A program made the translations under genes and the position numbers. From NCBI RefSeq assembly GCF_020782115.1, contig NZ_JAJGMW010000007.1, forward strand, positions 1-64,000: 64,000 nucleotides of DNA. Reading direction: 5' to 3'. This document shows, in pieces, positions 9,838 through 18,424 of this stretch. Within the stretch, counting starts at the first letter, position 1; each line of letters begins with the position of its first letter. The notes below the pieces were generated by a model. It worked only from the letters and a program-made list of their open reading frames with translations, was not told where the DNA came from and searched no databases. The stretch comes from Leeuwenhoekiella parthenopeia. GTDB taxonomy: Bacteria; Bacteroidota; Bacteroidia; Flavobacteriales; Flavobacteriaceae.

Positions 9838-10992
9838 ATGATCAGATCGTATTTAAGTATCCTGTTTTTACTATTAGGCCTTTTTGGCTTAGCCCAGGAA
9901 GACGGTAGCCCAGACGAACCCATCTTCCCTATCGAAAAAGCAGGCCTTCTTAAAAACATCAACATCACTTTTGATATGCGTATGGATTTTCAGGCTTATA
10001 CATTTAGGGGCGGCGATAATTATTATAATGGCTTACAGTTTGAAAACGGCTTCACCGCGCTGGGAATTTCAGCAAAAATTAATGAAAAGCTCAATTTCCG
10101 GTTTCGGAACCGCTTCAATAAAGATGCCGATGTACAGAGCCTCGACCGTCTGGGGAGTAATATTGAACTGGCTTATATTGACCTGGAATTAAGTTCAAAA
10201 CTTGATCTGTATGCCGGTAAAATGACTGCTTTTTACGGAGGTTATGAGTATGAGTTTATCGCTCGCGATGTTTTAGAATACAATGACATTTATGGTAATG
10301 CTCTGGCTTTTGTTACCGGCGCCGGAATAACCTGGCAGGCATTTGAAAATCATAAATTCGGAGCGCAGGTTTTAAATTCCCGAACGGCTCTGTATGAAGA
10401 CCTGTATGGTGATATTGTAGATGAAAATATTCAGGAACCGGACTGGCCGGTGACTTTTGTAGCTAACTGGCGGGGGAGCTTTTTTGGCGGTAAATTTGAA
10501 ACCATTTACAGCTTCAGCAATTCGACTGAAGTCAAAGACCGCGGAACGACCTTTTTTACCCTGGGCAACAAATACCAAAACAAAAATTTGACACTGATGT
10601 ATGATTTTCACTACAGCTATGAGCAAATTGACACTAAGGGTATTGTGACCAGCACCCGCAATGATGGTGCTATCGCAGAGAATGTGACTTACATCGAAAA
10701 CTGGCTGCGTGCAGAATACCGTTTCAGCCCAAAATTTCAGGGTTTACTCACCTTAATGACCAGCAGTGCTTATGATAACGCAAAGGCGGGCAATGATTTT
10801 ATACGCACAAGTTACGGGATGATCCCAACGGTTTACTACAGTCCGTTTAAAGACCTCAATTTCAAATTCTATTTCGCTTACATTGGTCGGCCTTACGACT
10901 ATTCAGATTATGCTATCGATGCGCTGGGTGCTTCAGCCTACAACAAAAATGAAGTCCGTCTGGGTTTTATCGCACCGCTATTGCTGTTGTAA
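9838..10992 (+). CDS. Outer-membrane porin-like beta-barrel protein
   Basis: This 384-residue protein has a signal peptide (about 1-19, ending GLAQ) and then alternating aromatic and polar strands typical of a 16-18-strand barrel. The pattern of paired strands such as LNFRFRNRFNK and LDLYAGKMTAFYGGYE is like phosphate-selective-porin (OprO/OprP-type) proteins of Bacteroidota. It lies 207 bases after the peroxidase, beyond a terminator, so it is separately transcribed but probably serves the same island. Exact substrate is not readable from the sequence. Confidence 0.8.
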   Translation: MIRSYLSILFLLLGLFGLAQEDGSPDEPIFPIEKAGLLKNINITFDMRMDFQAYTFRGGDNYYNGLQFENGFTALGISAKINEKLNFRFRNRFNKDADVQSLDRLGSNIELAYIDLELSSKLDLYAGKMTAFYGGYEYEFIARDVLEYNDIYGNALAFVTGAGITWQAFENHKFGAQVLNSRTALYEDLYGDIVDENIQEPDWPVTFVANWRGSFFGGKFETIYSFSNSTEVKDRGTTFFTLGNKYQNKNLTLMYDFHYSYEQIDTKGIVTSTRNDGAIAENVTYIENWLRAEYRFSPKFQGLLTLMTSSAYDNAKAGNDFIRTSYGMIPTVYYSPFKDLNFKFYFAYIGRPYDYSDYAIDALGASAYNKNEVRLGFIAPLLLL

Positions 10993-11048
10993 ATTCTTTA
11001 GGACATTTATAAAATATTTATACCCTGAACAAAACTGATGTCAAACAA

Positions 11049-11085
11049 AAAAGTTCCGAGAAGCATTACATCTCGGAACTTTTCT
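11049..11085. terminator. Bidirectional terminator between porin and SusD
   Basis: Stem AAAAGTTCCGAGA (11049-11061) pairs with TCTCGGAACTTTT (11071-11083) around a 9-base loop, with A and T runs on the two sides. It lies between the ends of two convergent genes. Confidence 0.85.
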
Positions 11086-11104
11086 TTTTAAATATTGGTG
11101 TTTA

Positions 11105-12754
11105 TTACCAACCTAATATTTGCTTTGCAGCAGGGTTTTTATCTATCTCGTTTTGCGGAATAGGCAACACGTATAATTTATAAGGGAAGCTCCTCGTCTC
11201 AAAAGGCTCCTTTATGTAAGTATAGTTATCTCCTTCTTTAATTATGGTCATACGCATTAACGGTCCGTTGAGCAAATCTTCGGCTATTCTCCAGCGTCTT
11301 ATATCGAAAAAGCGGTGTTCTTCAAAAGCCAGTTCTATTCTGCGTTCATTACGTATGCGTTCACGCATTTCAGCCTGAGACAAACCGATCTTTAAGTCTG
11401 GCATTCCGGCTCTATTCCTTATTTGGTTTATAGCATCGTAAACAGTTTGATCAGGGCCGGTAGCTTCATTTTGTGCTTCGGCATAATTTAATAAGACTTC
11501 TGCATAACGCATAAAAATCCAATCCTGATCACTTGATTGAGAATAAATTACCAAATCCTCATTATGAAATTTTCTCAGAAAATAACCCGTAGTCATAAAT
11601 GTGCTGGATTGCCCTTCTAAACCGCCTTCATATAATTGGATCTCGCGCCCTCTAAATTGAGCACCATCGTGAACCACGGTCGCTTCAAATCTGGGGTCCA
11701 AATTTTCAAAAGGATTTTGTGGATCGTATAAATCAGACGATTCCTGAGGCTCGCCGTCAATCATATCATAGGAACCAACAAAATTTTGAGTGGGCAAATT
11801 ACCTCCCCATCCACCATCACTGCTACCACGGAAAGTATTCGGTGTATTGTAAACATCCCAACCGGCACCTTGTGTACCTCCAGCGTTTGTTTGATGGTGT
11901 TTATCAGGATATTGAAACTTCTTTGCGAAGATGATTTCTGAGTTATTCTTTTCAAGAAAAATTTGCTTGTAATCGGAATATAAACTGTATTCCGTTCCTA
12001 TAACAGCCTCTGCGGCATCAGCAGCGGCCTGCCATCTTTCAGCATATAAAAGAACACGGCTTTTGAGTGCATTTGCTGCTCCTACAGTTGCTCTACCCGC
12101 AACTGTTTCAGATTTTGAAGGTAAGTAAGTCAAGGCTGCATCTAAATCAGCTATAATAAAATCTACTACTTCGTCATAAGTTGATCTAGGAATTTCAAAA
12201 TCATCTTCTAACGTGAGACTACGATCTATTAGTGGTACTCCGGTAGGCTCATTACCGTCTTCATTGAAGCCATAAAGTCTCAATAACTCATGATAAATAA
12301 ACGCTCTTAAAAAATGAGATTCTCCTTTTAAGCGATCTCTCAACTCTTCATTGCCTAGTCTGTCCAAATTCTCCAGTGCTGCATTGGCTTTACGTACAAG
12401 ACGATAATAGTCTCCCCAGGTTGTCCCCCAAGGAACATTGCTAGGCAAGAAATCACCTGACTGAAGCTGGTTTGAATGTGTCCATTGCATACTAACATCT
12501 CCATCATCTGTAGTTCCGTCTAGAAGGTAGAGTCCCTTTGCCCAACCTCCATAATTACGATCAAAACCAGATGGCATACTGCCGTATATACCATTTACAA
12601 ACTGTATTGCCCCCTGCTCATCAGTCCAAACGAGTTCCTCAGTTAATGAGTCTTTGGGAACCTGATCAAGTAAGTCGTCGTTGCAGCTGGTAAAAACACC
12701 CAGAACTGCCAAAACACCAATTTTAACAATATTTATTTTATACTTTTTCATCAC
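11105..12754 (-). CDS. SusD/RagB-family surface lipoprotein (glycan locus)
   Basis: This 549-residue lipoprotein has the lipobox GVFTSC (Cys24) followed by the usual NDDLLDQVPKDSLTEE start of mature SusD proteins. The C-terminal family block is clear: RYAEVLLNYAEAQNEA, INQIRNRAGMPDL, RIELAFEEHRFFDIRRWR and YVLPIPQNEIDKNP. It pairs with the SusC gene 7 bases upstream on the same strand and should bind oligosaccharide at the cell surface. A GH2 glycosidase gene diverges from this pair, so the three genes form a compact polysaccharide-utilisation locus. Confidence 0.95.
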   Translation of the reverse strand: MMKKYKINIVKIGVLAVLGVFTSCNDDLLDQVPKDSLTEELVWTDEQGAIQFVNGIYGSMPSGFDRNYGGWAKGLYLLDGTTDDGDVSMQWTHSNQLQSGDFLPSNVPWGTTWGDYYRLVRKANAALENLDRLGNEELRDRLKGESHFLRAFIYHELLRLYGFNEDGNEPTGVPLIDRSLTLEDDFEIPRSTYDEVVDFIIADLDAALTYLPSKSETVAGRATVGAANALKSRVLLYAERWQAAADAAEAVIGTEYSLYSDYKQIFLEKNNSEIIFAKKFQYPDKHHQTNAGGTQGAGWDVYNTPNTFRGSSDGGWGGNLPTQNFVGSYDMIDGEPQESSDLYDPQNPFENLDPRFEATVVHDGAQFRGREIQLYEGGLEGQSSTFMTTGYFLRKFHNEDLVIYSQSSDQDWIFMRYAEVLLNYAEAQNEATGPDQTVYDAINQIRNRAGMPDLKIGLSQAEMRERIRNERRIELAFEEHRFFDIRRWRIAEDLLNGPLMRMTIIKEGDNYTYIKEPFETRSFPYKLYVLPIPQNEIDKNPAAKQILGW

Positions 12755-12761
12755 TTTAATT

Positions 12762-15700
12762 TTAGAAATTCATATTTAATCCCACATTCCAAATGCGTAA
12801 TTGCGGATATCCCCAACCTCGGCCATTATCATTTTCAGGATCGTAATCTTCAATCTTAGTCCAGGTTGCTATATTGTTTGCATTCACATAAATACGCATG
12901 CCACGAATTAAACTATTCTCATTACTTATAGGTAAGTTATACCCAATCTCAATATTTTTAAGCCTGATATATGAGGCATCTCTCAACCAAAAAGAAGAAC
13001 CTCGATGATTATTAGTGGCATCAATAAGTACTCTTGGTTCACTGGCATCAGTATTTTCTGGAGTCCAACGGTCCAGGTTTTTTTCATATGCATTACCTGT
13101 ACCCAAAAAGAACGGCCATGCTGCTTCACCACTGTAATACTGTCTTACACGTGCAGCACCTTGAAATAAAAATGAAAAATCAAAGTCTTTATACTCGATA
13201 CCTCCTCGTATACCGTATATAATCTCCGGTGTGTTTGAAGGACCTATTGCCACACGGTCATTATCATCAATCAAGCCATCATCATTTACATCAGCATAAC
13301 GAATGTCACCAGGCGCAGTATCCCCAAAATGGGTAGGAGCATTGTCTATTTCTTCCTGTGATTGGAAGAGTCCTAAAGCTCGTAACCCAAATTGCGTTCC
13401 TAGGGGTAAACCAGTACGTCGAATGTTCGGATTTTCAGTCACAGGTTCATCAATAAAAATCACTTTATTTCGGGCAAAGGTTAGATTACCATTCAGCGAA
13501 TAGCTCAAATCATCAGATAGAAAATTACGATGACCCAGTTCAAGTTCAAAACCTCGATTATTAATCTCAACTAGATTTTCAACAGGAAGACTAACACCTA
13601 ACAAATCAGGAACAGTTAAATTGCGATATCCTAAAATATCACTGCGCTGATCAAAGAAATAATCCACATTTACAGAAAGAGCACCATCCCATAAAATAGA
13701 ATTAACCCCTATATTCAATTTTTTCACTGTTTCCCAAGTCACATCGGGATTTGCCAAATTACCTTCAAAAATAGCTGGCTGTACATCACCATCACCAAAA
13801 ACAGCATTTCCATTTACATTGTACGATTGTAGATATAGGAAACGTTGATTTCCAATTCTGTCATTACCTAACACACCATAAGAAGCTCTTAATTTTAAAA
13901 AGTCAATTGTTTCCGAATTTTCCAAGAAAGCTTCTTTACTTAATACATAGGCCGCAGATGCCGACGGGAAAAAGCCCCAACGCTTACCTGGAGCAAACTG
14001 TTCTGAGCCATCAGTTCTAAAGCTTCCTTCAAGGATATACTTATCTTTATAGGTCCAGTTGATTCTACCTACAAAACCCTGACGACCACTACTTCCTGAG
14101 TAACCACGGTTATTGCGGTTTGCCGTACCTCCGAAATCGATTTCGTCTATCGCTAAGGTATAACCATCTCTAAAAGCACTTAAGAATCGCCATTTCTCTT
14201 GAGTTTGGGTGTAAAGAGCAAGAGCTGAAATATCACTATCTCCAAATGAGCGTTCGTAATTGATATGAGCCTGTAAGGTTAATGATTGAAAGTCATTATT
14301 GCTCTGATACAGCGAAGAAGGTGCGTCTGCTCCACTTACACTTTCCTGAAAGCCTCCATTACCATCTTGGGTGTAAAATGGAATTTTAACATATGACCAG
14401 TTTTTTACGTCAGTTAGAGTTTTATCATAAGCAGCAATTCCTCTTACAGTAAGCCCCTCAACCGGTAGTTTTTGCTCCAGTTCTATTCTTCCCTTAAATG
14501 CCTGAATACCTTCTTTTCGATATCCATTCTCAGGTAATGTAAGGTAGGCAGGGCCGTTTGAATATCCGCCATTAGACCATTTTATAGGTTGCATATCTGG
14601 TCTAGTTGACGTAAGCCATCTAAAAACCTCTGGACTTCCTATAGATGTGATTTTTTCATCACGTCCGGAAACGTCAAACGATAGACGTGTTGTATTTGTA
14701 ACATCTGCATCAATATTTGACCGGAAGTTATATCGTTTGAAATTGTCATTAGGCACAATACCATCCTGATCTAAAACTCCAAAAGATGTCGCATATTGAA
14801 TTTTTTCAGATCCACCGTTTGCCGAAATATTATAGGTTTGAATTAGAGCAGTTTTGTTAAGTACAGAAAACCAATTCGTGTTCGGGTAATTGTCAGGATC
14901 ACTACCGTTTCTGAATAGCTCTAATTCTTCTTGAGTATAAAGAGGTTCATCACCTTGATTTGTTAGAGCTTCGTTATACAAATTTCCGTATTCGTATGCA
15001 CTCAAAAATTTAGGGTCCCGTGTACGCTCCTGTACTCCGAGAGTTGTAGTCAGGTTTATTTGCATTACACCTTTTTTACCACGCTTAGTAGTGATTAAAA
15101 TAACACCGTTACCCCCACGTACTCCAAATACTGCAGCACTTGCAGCATCTTTCAAAACAGAAAACGATTCAATCTCATTAGCATTAAGCTGTGAAAAATC
15201 ACGTGCAGTACGCACAATACCGTCTATTACATAAATTGGCGATGCATCTCCGGTTGTTCCAATACCCCTTATAAATATTTGAGACCCGTCTCTTCCTGGT
15301 TCACCAGATCTTTGTGTAGCAATAATACCAGAGGTTTGCCCAACTAAGGCATTACTGAGGTTTGCAGTAGGGTTTTGTTCAAGTTGTTCTGATTTAATTT
15401 CAGAAACTGCCCCAGACAGTGTATTCCGTTGCTGTTTGCCATAACCTACTACTACCACTTCATCAAGTTTAGCAGTGTCTTCCTCTAGACTTACATCAAT
15501 TTGACTTTCACTACCTACCGTAATTTCTTTGGGTTTGAAGCCTACATAACTGAAGACAAGTATATCTCCAGAATCCGCCTCAATAAGGAAATTTCCATCG
15601 AAATCTGTCACTGCACCTACAGATTTACCTTTAACAGTAACATTAACGCCTGGAATAGGCATACCGTTCTCAGAAGTCACAACACCTTGTACTTCTTGTT

Positions 15701-15794
15701 TGGTCTGTCCAAAACTAAAAGTCTGGCCCATTAAATAAATCAGCAGAGTGAAAATTGTGGCTGCTCTGCTCCAATTAAAGTTGTTGTTTTGCAT
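12762..15794 (-). CDS. SusC/RagA-type TonB-dependent receptor (glycan locus)
   Basis: This is the outer-membrane importer for the glycan locus. I chose the ATG at 15794 (1010 residues). An in-frame GTG 30 bases further upstream would add ten residues before the signal peptide and is less likely. After a signal peptide ending SFGQ comes the carboxypeptidase-regulatory domain (VQGVVTSENGMPIPGVNVTVKG), then the plug with DEVVVVGYGKQ, IFIRGIG and FSVLKDAASAAVFGVRG, then the barrel ending LNMNF. There is no STN domain, unlike the first SusC in this window, so this locus is not run by a FecR-type relay. Confidence 0.95.
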   Translation of the reverse strand: MQNNNFNWSRAATIFTLLIYLMGQTFSFGQTKQEVQGVVTSENGMPIPGVNVTVKGKSVGAVTDFDGNFLIEADSGDILVFSYVGFKPKEITVGSESQIDVSLEEDTAKLDEVVVVGYGKQQRNTLSGAVSEIKSEQLEQNPTANLSNALVGQTSGIIATQRSGEPGRDGSQIFIRGIGTTGDASPIYVIDGIVRTARDFSQLNANEIESFSVLKDAASAAVFGVRGGNGVILITTKRGKKGVMQINLTTTLGVQERTRDPKFLSAYEYGNLYNEALTNQGDEPLYTQEELELFRNGSDPDNYPNTNWFSVLNKTALIQTYNISANGGSEKIQYATSFGVLDQDGIVPNDNFKRYNFRSNIDADVTNTTRLSFDVSGRDEKITSIGSPEVFRWLTSTRPDMQPIKWSNGGYSNGPAYLTLPENGYRKEGIQAFKGRIELEQKLPVEGLTVRGIAAYDKTLTDVKNWSYVKIPFYTQDGNGGFQESVSGADAPSSLYQSNNDFQSLTLQAHINYERSFGDSDISALALYTQTQEKWRFLSAFRDGYTLAIDEIDFGGTANRNNRGYSGSSGRQGFVGRINWTYKDKYILEGSFRTDGSEQFAPGKRWGFFPSASAAYVLSKEAFLENSETIDFLKLRASYGVLGNDRIGNQRFLYLQSYNVNGNAVFGDGDVQPAIFEGNLANPDVTWETVKKLNIGVNSILWDGALSVNVDYFFDQRSDILGYRNLTVPDLLGVSLPVENLVEINNRGFELELGHRNFLSDDLSYSLNGNLTFARNKVIFIDEPVTENPNIRRTGLPLGTQFGLRALGLFQSQEEIDNAPTHFGDTAPGDIRYADVNDDGLIDDNDRVAIGPSNTPEIIYGIRGGIEYKDFDFSFLFQGAARVRQYYSGEAAWPFFLGTGNAYEKNLDRWTPENTDASEPRVLIDATNNHRGSSFWLRDASYIRLKNIEIGYNLPISNENSLIRGMRIYVNANNIATWTKIEDYDPENDNGRGWGYPQLRIWNVGLNMNF

Positions 15795-15971
15795 AGTTTG
15801 TTGTTTAATAAGTGTATTTTTCACATTAAAAATACTATTAATTTTCTAAAAAAAAAGAACAAAAACCGCAATTACCTCAATTTACTTATAGTTATTTTGA
15901 CTATTTGACAAGATTTAATTATGTCTGACAATAGTATTTATGCGGGTTTTAATATCCACACAACTCGATTT

Positions 15972-15979
15972 AACTTTGT
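15972..15979 (+). promoter_or_regulatory. -7 promoter box for the GH2 gene
   Basis: TAACTTTG matches the Bacteroidota -7 form TAnnTTTG, 24 bases before the GH2 start codon. The upstream TTTT at 15947-15950 is only a weak -33 element. Confidence 0.5.
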
Positions 15980-16003
15980 AATTTTATTTCCTAATTTATA
16001 TTT

Positions 16004-18424
16004 ATGAATACTAAGTTCGTTTGGTTTTTTTCCTTTGTGACAATTATTTGCAGCGCCCAATCCCGTTCTGTAATCGAATTAGAAAAAGGATGGAAATTTC
16101 ATAAAGGCGATGCAGCAACTGCTGAAGCAATAGGTTTTGACGATTCGGGTTGGCAGACGGTAACTGTGCCTCACGACTGGGCTATTTATGGCCCTTTTGA
16201 TAAGGAAATAGACAAACAAACCGTTGCCATTACTCAAAACGGCGAGAAAATACCAACAGAAAAAACAGGACGCACCGGCGCTCTCCCGTTTACCGGGACC
16301 GGCTGGTATCGTAACACTTTTGAAATTGCTGATTGGACAGCAGGCAAAAAGGCCATTCTGCTTTTTGAAGGGGCGATGAGCGAACCGCAGGTGTACCTCA
16401 ACGGGTCGAAAATTGGCGAGTGGGCTTATGGATATGCCTATTTCTATTTTGACATCAGTGATAAACTGCTTGAGGGTAAAAATACCCTGGCCGTTCAACT
16501 TTCTAACAAAGAATTTTCGTCACGCTGGTATCCCGGGGCAGGCTTATACAGGCCGGTTAGCCTTATCATTAAAAATGCTGAAAGTATTGACCAATGGGGA
16601 ACTACGATAACCACTCCGATAGCAACAGCAGAAGTCGCACAGGTTACTATAAAAACAACATTTACGGGTGAAAATCTTCGGTTGATGACGACTCTTTATG
16701 ATACCGAAGGGAACGAAATTGCTCAAAATGAAAGTACCCAATCTATCCAGAATCAGTTCGAGCAGCATATAAAAGTCGAAAAACCTCAATTGTGGAGTCC
16801 CGAAAATCCCTACCTCTATACTGCTGTTTCCAAACTTTACGCCGGTGATGAACTTAAAGATGAAGTCACCACCACCTTTGGTATTCGGTCAATACATTAT
16901 TCCGCAGAAAATGGGTTTCAGCTTAATGGTAAAACCCGAAAATTTAAAGGAGTCTGCCTGCATCACGATTTGGGGCCTATTGGAACTGCGGTTAACAAAG
17001 CTGCGCTGCGCAGGCAGATGCAGATTTTAAAAGATTTGGGCTGTGATGCCATTCGCAGTGCTCACAATATGCCCTCCTTTGAGCAACTGGAGTTAGCCGA
17101 TGAGATGGGTTTTATGTTTTTGGCGGAAAGTTTTGACGAGTGGAAAAAGCCAAAAGTTGAAAATGGCTACAACCGCTTCTTTGATGACTATGCCAAACGC
17201 GATGTCGAAAATTTAGTGCGCGCTACGCGAAACCATCCGGCAATCGTGATGTGGAGTGCGGGCAATGAAGTTCCTGACCAGTACGGAAGCGAAGGCGTAA
17301 AACGAGCCAGATGGCTTCAGGAATTGTTTCATAAAGAAGACCCTACCCGTCCCGTTACCGTAGGGATGGATCAGGTTAAAGCTACGATGGAATCTGGTTT
17401 TGGTGCTATTCTCGACGTTCCCGGACTCAATTACCGCGTGCATCTATACGAAGAGGCCTATGAGAAATTTCCGCAGGGCTTTATTCTGGGTTCTGAAACC
17501 GCCTCGACGGTTAGTTCGCGTGGCATTTATAAGTTTCCGGTTGAAAAGGCGAGTATGAAAGAATATCCCGATTTTCAAAGTTCGTCTTACGATTTGGAAT
17601 ATTGCAGCTGGTCTAATTTACCCGAAGACGACTTCATCCTGCAAGATGATAAACCCTGGGTAATTGGTGAATTTGTATGGACGGGTTTTGATTATCTGGG
17701 CGAACCCACGCCTTACGATACCAGCTGGCCGTCTCGCAGCAGCTATTTTGGAATGATAGACCTTGCCGGTATCCCTAAAGACCGGTATTATTTATACCGG
17801 AGCCGTTGGAATACCCAGGATGAAACCCTGCATATATTGCCCCATTGGAACTGGGAAGGTCGCGAGGGCCAGAAGACTCCGGTTTTTGTTTACACCAGTT
17901 ATGATCGTGCCGAATTATTTGTGAATGGAAAAAGCCAGGGAATTCAAATCAAAAACGATTCTACTCCACAAACTCGCTATCGCCTGATGTGGAATGACGT
18001 AATCTATGAGCCCGGAACTTTAAAAGTGATTGCTTTAGACGAAAACAATAAGCCTGTTGCTGAGAAAGAAGTCAAAACCGCCGGAAAACCCTATGCCTTA
18101 AAGCTGGAAGCAGATCGCACCACCCTTAATGCAGATGGAAAAGATCTTGCGTTTGTTACAGTATCGGTAGTCGATAAAAACGGTATCCCCTGTCCTACTG
18201 CGACAAATCGACTCAACTTTAAGGTAACCGGTGCCGGAAGCTTTCGCGCTGCCTGTAACGGTGATGCCACGTCTCTGGAATTATTTCACAAACCCACGAT
18301 GCAAGTGTTCAGTGGAAAGTTGGTCGTATTGGTTCAATCCTCAGAAAAACGAGGTACTATCCAATTAGAAATAAGTGGTAAAGGATTAAAATCAGAATCG
18401 ATTAAGTTAAATGCTTCCTTATGA
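16004..18424 (+). CDS. Glycoside hydrolase family 2 (beta-galactosidase-like)
   Basis: This 806-residue exported enzyme has a signal peptide (ending CSAQ), a GH2 sugar-binding domain (about 25-185), an Ig-like domain (about 190-290), a TIM barrel (about 300-600) and C-terminal Ig-like domains, including a DUF4982-like segment. The acid/base is Glu422 in MWSAGNEVPD. The nucleophile is Glu556 in WVIGEFVWTGFDYLGEP. The family removes beta-linked galactose, glucuronate or mannose; the exact specificity is not clear. It diverges from the SusC/SusD pair and should process the imported glycan in the periplasm. Its stop overlaps the stop of the opposing kinase gene by six bases. Confidence 0.92.
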   Translation: MNTKFVWFFSFVTIICSAQSRSVIELEKGWKFHKGDAATAEAIGFDDSGWQTVTVPHDWAIYGPFDKEIDKQTVAITQNGEKIPTEKTGRTGALPFTGTGWYRNTFEIADWTAGKKAILLFEGAMSEPQVYLNGSKIGEWAYGYAYFYFDISDKLLEGKNTLAVQLSNKEFSSRWYPGAGLYRPVSLIIKNAESIDQWGTTITTPIATAEVAQVTIKTTFTGENLRLMTTLYDTEGNEIAQNESTQSIQNQFEQHIKVEKPQLWSPENPYLYTAVSKLYAGDELKDEVTTTFGIRSIHYSAENGFQLNGKTRKFKGVCLHHDLGPIGTAVNKAALRRQMQILKDLGCDAIRSAHNMPSFEQLELADEMGFMFLAESFDEWKKPKVENGYNRFFDDYAKRDVENLVRATRNHPAIVMWSAGNEVPDQYGSEGVKRARWLQELFHKEDPTRPVTVGMDQVKATMESGFGAILDVPGLNYRVHLYEEAYEKFPQGFILGSETASTVSSRGIYKFPVEKASMKEYPDFQSSSYDLEYCSWSNLPEDDFILQDDKPWVIGEFVWTGFDYLGEPTPYDTSWPSRSSYFGMIDLAGIPKDRYYLYRSRWNTQDETLHILPHWNWEGREGQKTPVFVYTSYDRAELFVNGKSQGIQIKNDSTPQTRYRLMWNDVIYEPGTLKVIALDENNKPVAEKEVKTAGKPYALKLEADRTTLNADGKDLAFVTVSVVDKNGIPCPTATNRLNFKVTGAGSFRAACNGDATSLELFHKPTMQVFSGKLVVLVQSSEKRGTIQLEISGKGLKSESIKLNASL

